Assembly: GCF_034190915.1 (NCBI RefSeq)
Contig: NW_026947489.1
Span: forward strand, 62,248,001 to 62,312,000
From: Cavia porcellus
Lineage: Eukaryota > Chordata > Mammalia > Rodentia > Caviidae
Direction: 5' to 3'
DNA length: 64,000 nucleotides
Positions 11,742 to 24,575 of this stretch are shown piece by piece (position 1 is the first letter of the stretch; each line of letters opens with the position of its first letter). The notes beneath the pieces are model-generated. The model had not been told where the DNA came from and ran no database searches. It saw nothing but the letters and a program-made list of their open reading frames with translations. A program made the position numbers and the translations under genes.

Positions 11742-12307
11742 TTCTGGTGTCAGGCATTTAAGAAAGCTTCATTTGATTACTTACAACCACCCTACCAGAA
11801 CCTTGTGGAGTAGAGCAAGCTGGAGACCTGAGCCCGGCGCAGCCTGGGGAAACCTCTACTTCAGAATGCTCTATGGCAGAACCCAAGGAGCCACCAAGCA
11901 CTGCTGAACACACCCAAGTGGACAGAAGTCTTTTCTGAATCAGCTTTCAAGAGAACAAGATGAATCACAACGGACTGGGGTAAGCAAGTAGGAGGAGCAG
12001 ACTCCAGATCCTTGGTCTCCAGGACAGAGGAGGATGAGCCAGGCCAACCTATGGCGGCCTTCTTGAGGATGTGGGCCAGGGAACTGCCAAAGGGCAAGGG
12101 CCACAAGAGGTCAGGCTCCCAGGAGGCAGGTGTAGCACTGCAGGAGGTCTCTTGGTCTCTGGGGCCGGCTAAGTCCTCTGTCTGGCACTCCTGAGGCAAG
12201 GATGGGTTCCCAGGGACCCGCCTGGGTACAGTTCATTCCTGAAGACCAGGGTACCAACACCAAGCCTCGACGAGGCCCCGCCCAGACCACGCCCTCCACC
12301 TGGTGCT

Positions 12308-12309
<2 letters not shown>

Positions 12310-12357
<48 letters not shown>
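12310..12357. repeat. (TG)n microsatellite
   Basis: A near-perfect run of about 24 TG units interrupted only at its right edge, followed by a G-rich segment. It creates four spurious ORFs with poly(Val-Cys) or poly(Thr-His) runs. It is a likely length polymorphism. Confidence 0.95.
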
Positions 12358-12360
<3 letters not shown>

Positions 12361-13297
12361 GGGGGTGGGGGGCGGAGCCAGGCTCCTTCTGTCCACAGGA
12401 CCTTCCCAGGTACGAACTCAATGCTAAATATCACTAAACAGATAGGAAAAGTTTTCTCTTTAATTTAGATCCAAAGACTACAGAAGAAAGGCTTTCAGAG
12501 CCAAGTCTTCGGGTAGCTGTTAATCAATAATATGTAAGGTATCCTGAAACTCGGTGACACCCCCACGCCTTGTTGGTGAGTGGGCAGCTTGCAAGAGGAG
12601 GGGTGTAGGCAGAAGTGCCACAGGAGCCAGAGCTGAAGTACTGAGTCCTTAAAGCAGGTAGGGTGCAATATATACAGTGCGAAGTGTGAGATTAGTTAAA
12701 ACTTGACACACAGTCAACCTGTTTCTGACTAAAATAAAAAATGAAATTTAAATTTAAAAAAATCTGAAAAATGAAAACTTTAACATTACCATCCATTTCA
12801 AAACTGTTATCGGCAACATGATTAAAGCCTTAAATGCCTCTATTAACAAATAAGAAAATTAAGCAGTATGACATAAAATTACAAAACAAGCCAAACAGAG
12901 CATGAAGAAAGGAATAACTGCTGAAGAACATGAACATGAAAGAATTAGGCTAGTTGCTTCTTGGGGGTGAGCTCCACGAGGACATGGGTTTGCTTAGATT
13001 TACTTGGGTTAATCAGGAATTTTCCAAACATAGCCAGCACATAGCAAGACTGCATACCTACTAGTGGGTAACCTGGAGAATCGCCAGATTTACATGCATG
13101 TGTGTGGAGGCCAATAGAGATGTAGATATGTATATGAAATATCAAAACAAGAAAAATAGCAGGAAACCAACACCTAAAGCTGTTTATTCATATTCACACA
13201 TTTTAACTAACGAGCGTGATGCATAATAAAGTGCTAAAGTCAAAACTTTAAGGAAACAAGTCATTATGCCAAGACAGAGTTAAAGAAAGCCTCCATA

Positions 13298-13932
13298 GAC
13301 TGCAGCCCTTCAAGGGGGAGAACTAGCAGCAGCTCCTGAGATCTGTGCCATGTTGGAACTTAGGACACTGGGAAACCAAGCAAGCACCTCCCCTCCCTGG
13401 TAAGCGGTGGCAGTGTGGCAGATTGCAGCCCTTCCAGGGGGAGAACCAGGAGCAGCTCCTGAGATGCACACCATGTTGGAACTTAGGACACTGTGAAACC
13501 AAACAACCAGCCTGCCTCCCTGCTAAGAGTCAAATGTCCCACTCCCCACCCCCCCCGCCCACCGCCTATTAGTAAATGGGAACCAGAAATCTGAGTGTCT
13601 CCTGGGAGGTTGACATAGCAAATAAGGGAGACTTCCTTCTAACATCTCTTTGAAGGCAAATATTTTTATTACTATTTTGCTCTTTTCTGATTAATGGTAC
13701 TGCTCTATTCAATATTCTGTTTTGATAAGTTCTATAGTGTTCTATATTTCATCTCAATTTGATACATGTGATGGAAAGAACAACTATTATAAAGATAACA
13801 AAATATACTGTGATACCTATTACTGCTATCCCGATAACCTGCTGTGAAGTTCTGTACTAATTTCACTGTATGATCTTAGTTGGCTTTATTCTGTCTTGTT
13901 CTGTTGTATACTTTCAAAATAAAATTAAAAAA
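13298..13932 (+). mobile_element. Composite non-autonomous L1-tailed retroposon with 16-bp target duplications
   Basis: The 16-bp sequence AAAGAAAGCCTCCATA is repeated exactly at 13282-13297 and 13933-13948, bounding a 635-bp insert that ends in an A-rich tail. The insert has two tandem 123-bp units (13301 and 13424), a short C-rich spacer, a unique linker (about 13565-13650) and then a T/A-rich 3' segment. By eye that segment resembles the 3' UTR of the L1 at 10.1 kb, sharing a CTATTxxAAAGA word and an AAAATTAAAAAAAAA end. There is no ORF2 or ORF1 sequence. It could be an internally deleted or spliced L1 copy, with the tandem units as 5' promoter monomers, or a separate non-autonomous family using the L1 tail. 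It has no coding capacity. Confidence 0.7.
13301..13535 (+). repeat. Two 123-bp tandem monomers inside the composite element
   Basis: TGCAGCCCTTC..GGGGGAGAAC starts at 13301 and again at 13424. The phrase CCATGTTGGAACTTAGGACA also recurs at the same spacing. The units differ at several bases, so they were duplicated some time before or during spread of the family. The arrangement resembles the monomeric promoter of rodent L1 5' UTRs. 123 is divisible by 3, which produces a chance two-repeat ORF. Confidence 0.8.
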
Positions 13933-13948
13933 AAAGAAAGCCTCCATA

Positions 13949-15571
13949 TACCAATGAAAGAGAAGACATTTTTAAAAGTTGGTGAAATATAACGTGCAAC
14001 ACTGTTACTGAACCCAGGTAGGCTCTACAATCTTCTAAGGAACAAATGTAAAAATTATTCCAGAACAAAACAAAAAATTAAGGAAATGCATGACATTTTA
14101 TTTATGAAGTCCTGTAAGTCAGCTATCAAAAGTACACAATAAACATATAAGGCAAATAAAAAACTGGAGCTAATACCACTTTCAATGCAGAAGAAAAAAA
14201 ATCTCAAAAAATCTAGGCTACAACAAAATCAAGTGAGAATTATGTTTTAAAAACCAAAACTACACACACATACCTGAATTAAGTGGATCTCCCAATGTGT
14301 AGAAGTGACACTCTTACGGGTGTGCAACATGTCTGTGACATGGAGATGGCACTGTCTCCAAACACCGTGGCCATCTTTGTCCATCTCTGCAGTCAGCAAG
14401 GTTATAATTTCTGAGGACTCCACAATCAGCACTAGGACTTCAAGGCACCAGCAGTGCCACTGGAGGGTGAACCCTTGGTGGTGCTCGAATGTTTTGGGTT
14501 TTGGGGCTTTGTGATTGTCTAAAGATAGCATGGAACTTCTTCAGAAAAAAATACCCACAGCCGTGTGTGCAAGGACCCGTGTGTGCAAGGCCCCGTGATG
14601 CTGCATATAGAGCCTGCCCCGAGATTCTCCTTCAGAGTCAGGGATGTGCACTGCTGCTTCTACTAGAAAATGCTTTCCAAATCTTCACCCGCAAAATAAA
14701 ACATAAAGAATAATGGCTTTTTACACACTGGCAAAGAACAAGCAAAACTGCCGTTTGCAGATGGGCAGGTACACACCCAGAAAAGAAAAGGCAGTAAAAA
14801 TGATACAACTACCAAGCAGGCTTAGCCAGGTATTGTCCAAACTACACAGATGCAAAATACTTAGCAGTAAACTTTAAAAATGTTCAACCCTCAAGTAAGG
14901 AAACTGAGCTTGTCCCTGAGCCAGACCTGGTTTCTTGCAGGAAGACTCAGCTGTCAGGACAGAGCTTTTCTTCCTACACATAGATGAAGTTCACACCAAC
15001 ACTGCTACGTCGCAGGCTCTAAGGAGGTGGGGGTGAACTTCTCATACATGTGCAGCAGTGGGCTGCTTGTATCACTGAAAGCTCTAAAAGGTTTGCCAGC
15101 ACTGGGTTAAGGGCTTGGGGTGGGGGGTAGAAATCTTGAGGAGGTTTATTTGGTAGAGTGAACAGCTAAAACAGGCAAAAAGTTCTGGCTGGGGCAGAGG
15201 CAGATGGGACAGCTTAGAGAGCGGTCTTGGGGTGAACCAGTGGGTGTGGGCTTGGCCATGCTAGACAGTGGTTTCCAGAGAGGGAAGGACAGGGGACAAG
15301 GGGACCCTGTGACAACTGATTGAATTCCTACGAAAAAAATCAGTTATTCTTTGTCAGAGTTAATACAAATACATTCCAAATGTGTTAGAAGATTAATGTA
15401 AAAATTTTATAAAATAAAAGGGGAAAAATACAGGTATATGGGTATCTGCTTTTAAAGAAAGCCCTTTATACTAAAGCAAAGGAATTATTCATAAAACAAG
15501 AGACAAGTGGATTTTTATTTGTACTATCAAAGCAAACTTTGAGACCAAGGTAGGGAAATAAGTGCAAGAGA
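13949..15571. other. VIPR2 intron 4 stretch, unassigned
   Basis: No element could be named. An 18-bp imperfect duplication (GTGTGTGCAAGG) lies near 14567-14590. A-rich short runs are common. Confidence 0.5.
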
Positions 15572-15580
15572 AAGGATAGT

Positions 15581-15671
15581 TCTTTTTTTTTTTTTTGTAC
15601 CAGGGATTGAACTCCCAACCTCACACTTGCCAGGGCAGGTGTTTATGACCCTTAAGCTAAAGCCTGGCCCT
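15581..15671 (-). repeat. ID-type SINE
   Basis: A T run followed by GTACCAGGGATTGAACTCC and CTTGCCAGGGCAGG is the reverse complement of a tRNA-Ala-derived ID SINE. It is flanked by the 9-bp direct repeat AAGGATAGT at 15572-15580 and 15672-15680. Confidence 0.9.
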
Positions 15672-15901
15672 AAGGATAGTGTTCTTACTGGGTAAAACAG
15701 TCTCACAATGAATGAGAGAGAGGAAAGCATTCCCATGGGAAAATAGGCAAAGGAAACAGATCAAAACGAAGCAAAAAATAAATCAACAGTAAACCACAAA
15801 AAACTTTTAGCTTCACTACTAATCAGCCAAATATAATAGCATATGTTTTTTGGTTCATGAAATTGGTGACAATTGGAGATACGTTAGACATGGTGTGGAG
15901 G

Positions 15902-16172
15902 TGCTATGGTCTGGAGGTGAGGCCTCCCGTGCTGGCATGCTGAGCCCTGCACCCTGTGGTGCTGGCATGAGGGGCAAACTTTGGGAGGTGGCTGGCTGAG
16001 GTCCTCATAGAGAGGCCTTGAGAGATCTTTGCCCTCTGCCATGCAGGAAGGAGACAGCTGTCCGTGAGGAGAGTCCTCACCAGACCTGGAGTCTGCCAGT
16101 ACCCTGGTTCTAGATTTTCAGCCTCCAGAACTGTACGGAATGAATCCTGCCTGGGAGACAGATCCCAGCAAA
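15902..16172 (+). repeat. MaLR LTR fragment, probably continued at 16625-16682
   Basis: It begins TGCTATGGTCTGGAGG and contains phrases of MLT1-type LTRs (TTTCAGCCTCCAGAACTGT). A stretch at 16625-16682 ending GTTAATGGACTAAGATAA looks like the matching 3' end, separated by later insertions that include the SINE at 16326. Confidence 0.6.
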
Positions 16173-16325
16173 GTCAATTCTTTTAATAATTAAAGGTCAT
16201 CACTGTAAATTTACTGTCAGCCACTCGTCAGGAGGCCCTGTGTTCACCAAGCAGTACACACAGCAGAACACCAAGGCTGCTTCCAGAAATGGGCAGGCAC
16301 CCAGCCAGCCACCGCACTACCAACT

Positions 16326-16412
16326 CTTTTTTTTTTTTTTGTATCAGGGATTAAACTCACAACCTGGTGCTTGCCAGGCAGGCACTTATGCCACTGAGTA
16401 ACTCCCCAGCCC
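16326..16412 (-). repeat. ID-type SINE
   Basis: Reverse-complement ID element: T run, GTATCAGGGATTAAACTCAC, CTTGCCAGGCAGGC, ending ACTCCCCAGCCC. Confidence 0.9.
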
Positions 16413-16682
16413 TCTTTTAACCTGCTCTTTATTTGAAGGAATCTGGCAGGTGCAGATACCCCTCTGCTCCATTGATTACATGATAACTGGCTCACTGTCA
16501 GGCAGGGAAGTCTTTCTGGCTTCTAGTTGTTTCTAGTCTAGTACAAATTCCTGATTCCAAATGAATCTGATTCCAGGTTGATGAATAGACAGAGAATATT
16601 TTGGAACTGCTGCATGTAGTCTTCAAAAACATTGTGTTACTCAGGCAGATTTCATTGTAGCAGTGTTAATGGACTAAGATAA

Positions 16683-18625
16683 ATATCTCTTACGATGAGA
16701 TTTCCAGGAGAACTTCTTTTCCTTAAACCATCACCACCAAGATGATGACAAGTAGGGAAAGCTGAAGTTTGCATTGCTTTTGATTCCGTAAACATTCAGG
16801 TACCCACTAGGCCTGAAAGGCAGGGCAGGGGCAGGAGCTTCTACAGCATTCAAGTGATCTCTGGTAGTTCCACTTTTGGAGAAGTTTCGATGAATCCAGG
16901 TTCCAGTAATAAACATTTACTCCCACATATGCCATTTGTAGATTCTTGCATCCCTGCTCCTAACCCATTAAACAACAGTAAAGCTGAGGCTAGGACTGAC
17001 CTTCATCATTAAAGCATTGGCTTCCTTCAGGCTCAGCCAAACTCAGAGAGTCCCTGAGCTGATGGGATTGCAGGTGAAGCTTGCTCTTTGCTCCTGTGGC
17101 TTCCATCCAGCCTCTGGTTGCTGTCTGAAAGTGGGAGAAGTGTCCATTCTCCATGCGCTGACAGATTGTCGAGAGGCAGGACCCTCACAGCTGGTGTCTT
17201 AGGGAAATGACAGTTAAGTCCTAGCTGGCCTAATGTTCACTATGAACCAGGTTCTTGTGCCTTTCTGGAAAATTGAGTGAGTTTCAAGTAGGATAACTTG
17301 CAACTGCTTGAGGCTCTCAGTTTTGATATGAGGTCCACCAAGGTGTGGGGGCATCCTGAACCTCTCTGGGACAGAAAAGGACAAAAACTTTAAAGAAATA
17401 AAAGACCAAAAGAATCCTGACAGTGTGCAGGTGGGGAGCCCTGGCAGAGAGCTGGAGCCATGGAAACGGATGACAGGATGACATTTTCCAGGGTGAGCCT
17501 AGATGTTCCTTACACAGCAGTACCTCTGTTCACAGACTTCTTTCCACAGTTCTGGTCATGAACTGAGTTAGATGAAAGCCAAATCAAATTCCACAATCAG
17601 GTTTAGTGTTGGTGTTATGGGGAAAGTTGATTGTGTTCTCGACTTTGCGAACTCAGGCACCTCTGTAAAGTGTGCAATTAGACCTGTGCTTCTCACATGG
17701 CTCGGAGTGAGAGCTATTAGACCTCTGCATGCATGATGTTAAGCATGCATGATATTTCCACCTCTGTATGGTATTGCCAAGATTTACTTTTAACAGTTCT
17801 ATTTAGTTGACTAAAAGAAAAAAGGCACTTCTGTAAATAAAGTATTCCTGAAACTCTTGGAAAAACAGGAATTAACAAATGTTTCTCACATTTTTGTGAC
17901 TTAGGGAATCTTGGGTAAATAAGAATATTGTTAATTAACTTCAAAAAAGTTTATACCTTTATTGTTGTTAACAGTCACTTTTCAGCAATAAAAATGAACA
18001 ACAAATGGATTAAACAATGTAAGTTCAAATAAGGTGAAATACCAAAATGCTAGTTGCTAAATGTAAGTGTCTCTCTTTTTGCACAGAGGCTGAGGAGACC
18101 TGGCCTGTCCCACTGCTCTGGGTCACACGGAAACACTGTGTGGTGGGTGTGCGGATGTGGGACACCCATGTGACCGCGGACAGTACCTATGGACTGCTGG
18201 TGAGAGAGACAGCAAGACACTGCTGCATGCTCAAGCTGGCCTAAACTGAATTATTAGGGCTTTAAAATGAGGATTAACATAAAAAATAACACACAATTTG
18301 TTCTCTCTGTTAACAAGGCACAGTTTTGGTCTGATCCTGATGAGAGATTTTGAAACGTTTTCCTTGGTCCTTTAAGTAGTCTGAGTAGGAAGTAAAAATT
18401 CTATGTTTTATCAAAATAATTTCCTGTGCCCCATGTTGGTTTATCAGGGCTTTGATTATTTATATCTCTCTATTAATGAGCTAGGGTTTTGTGGCGGGGG
18501 TGGAGGGCGGCAACTTTGTGGCCTCTTATATTTGCCTTTAAAGCTTTGTCACTTTAAGGCAGATAACTGCCTATAATTCTAAGCAATTGAATGTTTTACA
18601 TATTTTGATATTTTTAAAAATACTT
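16683..18625. other. VIPR2 intron 4 stretch, unassigned
   Basis: No element or exon recognised; only short chance ORFs. Composition is unremarkable. Confidence 0.5.
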
Positions 18626-18628
18626 TTA

Positions 18629-18716
18629 GCCTTGGGTTTAGCTCACTGGGCTACACACCTGCCTGGCAAGCATGAAGTTGTGTGTTCGATTCCTGGTATG
18701 AAACAAAACAAAACAA
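18629..18716 (+). repeat. ID-type SINE
   Basis: GCCTTGGGTTTAGCTCACTGGG with CCTGCCTGGCAAGCATGA and TTCGATTCCTGG, followed by an (AAAAC)n tail. Sense-orientation ID copy; the A and B boxes of the tRNA-like promoter are recognisable. Confidence 0.9.
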
Positions 18717-19060
18717 AACTCCAAATTTAATACTAAATGAGACTTTTAAAAAAATTTTAAGCTAAGTTGGAATTTTCCAGAGGGTTCTAGAAAACCTCAA
18801 AAGAATTTGTTTTCTCTCTTTATAAAACAGAGAAATGTCAGGCTAAGTAGGCTATTGCAGGGGAAGCCTTGAGCCATGGAGGTGGGTCTGATCTTCATGT
18901 TATATCTGGTATATGTTATTAATGCCAGAAATGGAAGAAATTCCTAGAAAGCTGATATTTCCCGTATAGTGTTGTCGGATACAATTATAGTTATTATCTT
19001 AAAATGTTATTAATAAAACCTTTAGCCATAGTTCTTTTTAAGTCTTTGGTCATCCAATTT

Positions 19061-19150
19061 TATTTTTTTTGTTTTTGTACTGGAAATCAAACTCAGGACC
19101 TTATGCTTGCCAGGCAGGTGCTTATGCTGCTGAGCTGTATCTCCAGCCCA
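19061..19150 (-). repeat. ID-type SINE
   Basis: T-rich tail, GTACTGGAAATCAAACTCAG, CTTGCCAGGCAGG and ATCTCCAGCCC identify an antisense ID copy. An imperfect flanking repeat (CATCCxATTTT) may be its target duplication. Confidence 0.88.
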
Positions 19151-22100
19151 GGCCATCCCATTTTCATTTTACTCTGATGCTTTCCTGAATGTTTTCTCAA
19201 GTAGCTAAAATCCTAGAGGACACAAAGAATGCTTGCAAGTACAGGTCTCTGAGTGTGTCAGGAGATACCACTGGACAGGGCAACAGATTCCTGAGCACCA
19301 CAGGACTGGACAGAGTGAGGAGACCACTGCCTGGGAGCAGCCAAAGAAGAATTAACTGCATGGGGCCAAGTGGCCAAGTAGGGCGATTAGGACTGTCATG
19401 ACTTTTTGTCTGAAACATTGCTGGGGTTTGATGTTTTGTTTTCTAGATTTACAGAACACTTCTCTTTTGACTTAAGACATCTATAACTCATGGTAGCTTT
19501 GTAAAGGACACTTTTGTAAACAAAGAAGAATAGCTATGCTTTCCCCTTACTGGTCCCTCCTTATTGTGCATTCTCATTTTAAGGAATTATGAAATGTAGG
19601 AATTTACATAAAATTGTGTAACATTGTGTAAAACAGGAAACAACTGGGTAGATTCTCAGTCAAAAGGCTTTTGAAAGTCTGAGCTTTCTTATTAGTGGGA
19701 CAGTTTTAAGATGGCAGGATGGGTTCCTTTCCTGTCTTCCTGCCTTCCTCTCTCCTATGGAGAAACATGTTATAAACTGTTTGTTGACTGGTTTCAGGTT
19801 TCCTCACTGGCAAACATCATGAACATCTGTTGGACATCGAAAAAGTATTAATAACTTGTAATAATGGCAATAGTCCTCATTGCCAGAGTACCTTGGTGGT
19901 TAGTATCTTAAAATGATAGGTTCAAGTCCTCTGCTGACTGATAGGACTGTGATAAGCATTTTGCAACAGAAGGGCTGCTAATAGCTGTCTAACCTGGCAG
20001 TCTTCCTCCCTCTCACAAACAGCCTCGAAAACTTCTGTTGCACATGGCAGGATTCACAAAGCAGCCCAAGAGACCCTTCCCCCTGCATGCATTCCTTATA
20101 CAGCATCAGCAGTGAGGGTGGAGGCCTGTGGGACCCTGCCTGGATCAGTGTGGGGATGATCTGGGGATTAGCACAGAAAAGAAAACTCCTCACCCAATGG
20201 ACAAGCCAGGCTGCCTGTCCAGGCAAGAAAGCAGACTCCTTGCCTGGGCCATAGTCAGTCCTGCAGGAAACGGACATACAAGTGCTGACCTTCTTTGTCT
20301 CCCCCTGTCTAGCCCACTCCCATGACTGTGCTGAGCCTGTGGGTGGACTGTTTTTAAGTAAAAGGCCTCAGCAGCAGTCTGCTGGGTCCCAGGGCCACAG
20401 AGGCAAATTTGAGATCTGTGACTCATGGGCCTCTGCTGACAGGGGTGCAACTCAAGGGCAGGAGGAGGGATGGTGCTGAGTATGCTAGTTTTCTCTTCAG
20501 AGCAGCAGAGGGAGGAGCGTTTCTGGATCCTGATCCATCACTGCTCTTTGAGACACTTCTGTGCAAGTGTCTACCCTCCTTTTACTCAAGACTCCTGTAA
20601 CATCAAGGGACAGCACCCACCATAGCTCTCCGACCAGATCCCTACAGCACACAGCAAACTACTCTCTGCAAGGCAAGTAAGAGGGAGATGTTCACATCTG
20701 GCTCTCAGCCTGAGGCTGGGGGCCCTCGGTGCTCTGATGGCCTGGGGCAGCCTCAAGGACTGTATGTCAGATCAAACTGCCCACCTGCCCCCAACTGTGG
20801 TGCCAACAGCAGCTGCCTTCTCTCAGTTCACAAATGTGCATAGGGTTGAGGTGGAGGTTGGGACTGGAGTCGGGGCAGCCTCTCCAGGGCTCCTGGCCAA
20901 GGGAACTGAGGGGGCTAAGAGAATTTGAGACTCCACCCATCATGACTCACTCCAACCCTTGGGAGGTGTGGTCAGGTCGGGTGAGGCCGTGAGCGGCAGG
21001 AAAGAAGTAGAAAGTATTTCTTCTCAAAATCCTGGAAGTTCCTGGAGTCAGCAAGAGGTAAACACAACTATGTATATTTAATAAGCAGCAAAGTGGAATC
21101 TGGGCAGCCTTCTTGCACTCCCTCGCTTCTCCTGTCCAGATGGGCAACGCCCTCACGGGAGGTGGATTTGTTGATCCAACCCATCTGCTCAGTCATCTTC
21201 CAGGAAAATTCTTTTGGACAGATCATGTGTAAGGAGAAGCACCCTTTAGTAAAAAGCTCACAGCTGCTGAGGTTTGAGGATGTCTTCAAGGTGCTGGGGA
21301 TTCAAGATTCATTTATTCCCACCTGGAACTGTCTCTGTGGCTCAAGGGAGGAGCCAAGAAAGTCTCTAGGATATACCTAGATATCTAGGGTTGGTCCCCG
21401 GACCCTCAGGACACAGGAATCATGGTGTACTGGTCCCCAGAGTAATGGTGCAGTATCTGCGTAGAACTGGCACACGTCTTCCTGTGCACTTTACATCACC
21501 TCTGGATCCCTCACAATACTCAACACAGCGCAAACACTGTAGGAGTTGTCATACTGTAGTCTTGATCCGATGCAGGGCAGTTAGCACTGCATTCCTATCG
21601 GAGATGGGCTGAATTCTGGGTAGCCTCTCATAGGGACTCCCACCACCCATTGAGGGCTGAGGGGAGCGTAACAGAGCTCAGCCAGCTCCAGTGACCACAA
21701 GCCAGCACTGAGGCATACACAGGATCCTGGCATTACTGGCGACTACCTCACCTCAAAATAGGTTTTCCGAAAGACAAGAGAGATGCAGGTGATGAATGAG
21801 TTCCCCACTGTCCAACAAAGACCACAGTCAAAAAAAGAAATTGCTATGAATGCATTATTTTTGAAAGGCTTAAAATTTGATTGCATGCAAACACAAAAAC
21901 AATGCCTGCTTACCACGGAGGGTGTTACAGAGAATACCAACACAGAAAGGCTACAGCTTCCTCCGTCCCCACTGATGGCTTGTCACTGGCTGCCAATTTC
22001 CCCTGCCCCAATTATCTGTTCCCCAAATCACAGGACATAACGGGCCCAGGCAGTCAGAACCCCTTGTCCTGGTCCCTAGGCCTTTCAAAGATCACCTGGC

Positions 22101-24470
22101 GCCCAGACAGGCAACAGTGTAGGTCTGAACTTTCTTTGTCCCCAGCGCTTTGAACTCCTGCCCTGCATCAGTCATGTGAAAAGTGATGATCCAGTGAGCA
22201 ATATGGTGGCTTTCACGGTGTCCTGGTCACATTGGCTGAGATGACCACTCCTCATGGTTCACAGCAGGGCAGCCAGGGTGCTCGGTACAAATACCTTTTG
22301 TAACCTTGAAGCCACATGTGAAAGGCCTGGCATGGCCATGGAGCTACCTACTGATGGCCACACACCTCCAAGCACAAAGCCCTTTACAGTGGCTCCTCAG
22401 CCTTACCAAGGCTTCCTGCACATCATCTCATCCAAGCAATCTTTTACTTCCTAGATTACACAGTTCCTAACTCTAGCACTTCCTCCCCCTGATTTTTAGG
22501 ACAGTCTTTCCTAATTTTTTCAGGACTTAGGGACTCTGGAGACCCATCACCTGTGCCTGGCCATGGGACATCTGCAAGACTTCCTTAGCCTCCTCCCATT
22601 CTGCTTTTCCTTTGGACTTGAAAAACCTCTTCTTGTACTTGCAGAGTTCCAGGTGCATGGCCTCAGTTACAAGCTCAAACATGGTCCTCATCTTGATCAC
22701 AGTTTGCGTGGCAAATATTAAAGAGTGTTACTGTGGATGCTTCCTTACAACTCCAGGACAAATGTGTTCCCCCTACCCCTGGGGCAGTTGGGGGTCAGGC
22801 TGGTTCTGAGGCTGAGCCATCAAGGTGAAATGCCTTGGAGATGCAAAACAGCAGCCAGAGGGTAAGAGTGGCTATGGTGGCCAGGACATCGAGAGGAAAT
22901 GGTGTACATATTTTTAGGAATATGGCATAATATGGAAGAAATGTGTCCACTTGACACAGAGAAGGCTGAAATACCAAACAGCTCATGGCTAAATTTAGTA
23001 GAAGTGCTTTTACTAGAGAACTGCGTAGGCAAAGGCTTCATAATACAGAAGATGTGCCCAGGGGAACCTGCTGGGCCTCCACCACTGCTATGCTATGTTC
23101 TGGCAGGGCTGAGTCTGGGGCTACCTGACCACGGGGGTGGATTGTGGTTACACAGTGCTGGAGATAAGAGGTTCAACTGCTGTGTCCCCACCAACCACAA
23201 CTCAAGGCTCCCAATTATCTGCTCTCTTAACTGTGTCCAAGGTGACTCTTTAATTCCCCAAAGCAGAACTGTGCTCCTTGAAGGTAGGAGAATGTTTATA
23301 TGTTCTTTCCAATACCTCAGTGCAGAACATGGGTGCAAGGAGGATCTCTGGAGAACTTGAGTAGGACCCCGAGCCATGGGCAGGGGCTTTCTAGTGTCTA
23401 GGTTTGACCTGCAGTTTTTCCAGACTTCCTTGGTTATTAGACACTCAGCCTTGATGGCCAAGATTCAGGCTTCCCAACTGTCAGTATCTTGTGGTGGGAC
23501 ATGAGTCTTCCCTCCCACTGGCTGAAACGCAGAACTGTCCCAGTGGCTAGATGGTTTGTGTATGGAGCCTGAGCCCTGCCTGGCAGAAGGAGAAATTTCT
23601 ACCTTGCACCAGTCATGGCTTCTATCTTCTCCCATCATGCCTGCGGTCACCTGTGGTGGTTCTTGATCTGTTTTCTATGCCTATTTCCAGCTCCAAATGT
23701 GGGCACCACCTAGCAGGGCAGTGCAATGGCACTGAGGACTTTCTCTACATGCGACACTGGGCAGCTCCAGGTTGGGAACATGCAGAACAGGACAGCTGGG
23801 CATGGAAGCTGATTACAGAGCCCAACTAACTGGGTGGGTCAGAATCTGATATAGGCTGTGGGATCCACAGGTCAGGGCCTAGACCTTGATGACTTTAGCT
23901 CCCTGTGCCCTCTCTCAGGGTTGTGGGGACTCTGGACATTCACTATCTTTGCCTTTTGACTCCTTTGTATGCAGCTAAGCCAATAGCTTTAGTGGAGACC
24001 ACTTTTTCCCCTCAAATGAATTAATTTTGAAGCCAGTAAGAATGGCATGTAAGGGAGAGTATGGCTGTTGGTGAGCAGGAAATTCAATTAAATCCTGGGA
24101 GCAAGCTGAGGGGCTGACAGATGGAATGGAGGGAATCTTGGACAGTGTGTGCTCACCCTAAGGTAAGTGGCATCACTGGGTCTAGTTCCAGCTCCTGAAA
24201 CATTCAAGGGTCCAAAGTTTGCAGCAGAAAGTGCCTTTGGAAAGAAAAATTACTGTTTGGGTTTTGTGCCACATTTTTTATTGCTCTTTCAGCTTAAAAT
24301 ATTTTGACTTTCTAATCCATTATTATGGAATATGTATTTATGGTATTTACAGGGCCTCTGAAATGTTTAATTAAGACGAGAAACAGTTCTTCAAGAGAAT
24401 CAGTGCCAGAGACTTACCCTCGCAGGCTGCAGGGAGGTCCACAAGGGACCTTGCTCCTGGGCCAGAGGAC
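19151..24470. other. VIPR2 intron 4 stretch, unassigned
   Basis: Over 5 kb without a recognisable transposable element or exon. The GC content is higher than to the left and short chance ORFs are frequent on both strands. None has splice sites and protein similarity that I could support. Confidence 0.5.
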
Positions 24471-24575
24471 TCCTGCCTCAGCCCTGTGTACTATGCAGGG
24501 TGCTCAGAAGCCTCTGTGCCTTGCTCCTGCCTCAGCCCTGTGGACTACTCAGGGTGTTCAGAAGCTTCTGTGCAG
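24471..24575. repeat. Two-copy 54-bp tandem repeat
   Basis: TCCTGCCTCAGCCCTGTG begins at 24471 and again at 24525. The two units share the rest of their length with a few substitutions (ACTATGCAGGG versus ACTACTCAGGG). Confidence 0.85.

Noticed and set aside
12111..12468. ORFs with Thr-His or Cys-Val repeats
   Set aside because: They are read through the (TG)n microsatellite.
13345..13572. 75-codon ORF with two 41-residue repeats
   Set aside because: The repeat comes from the 123-bp tandem monomers of a retroposon; the period is divisible by 3, so the frame repeats by chance.
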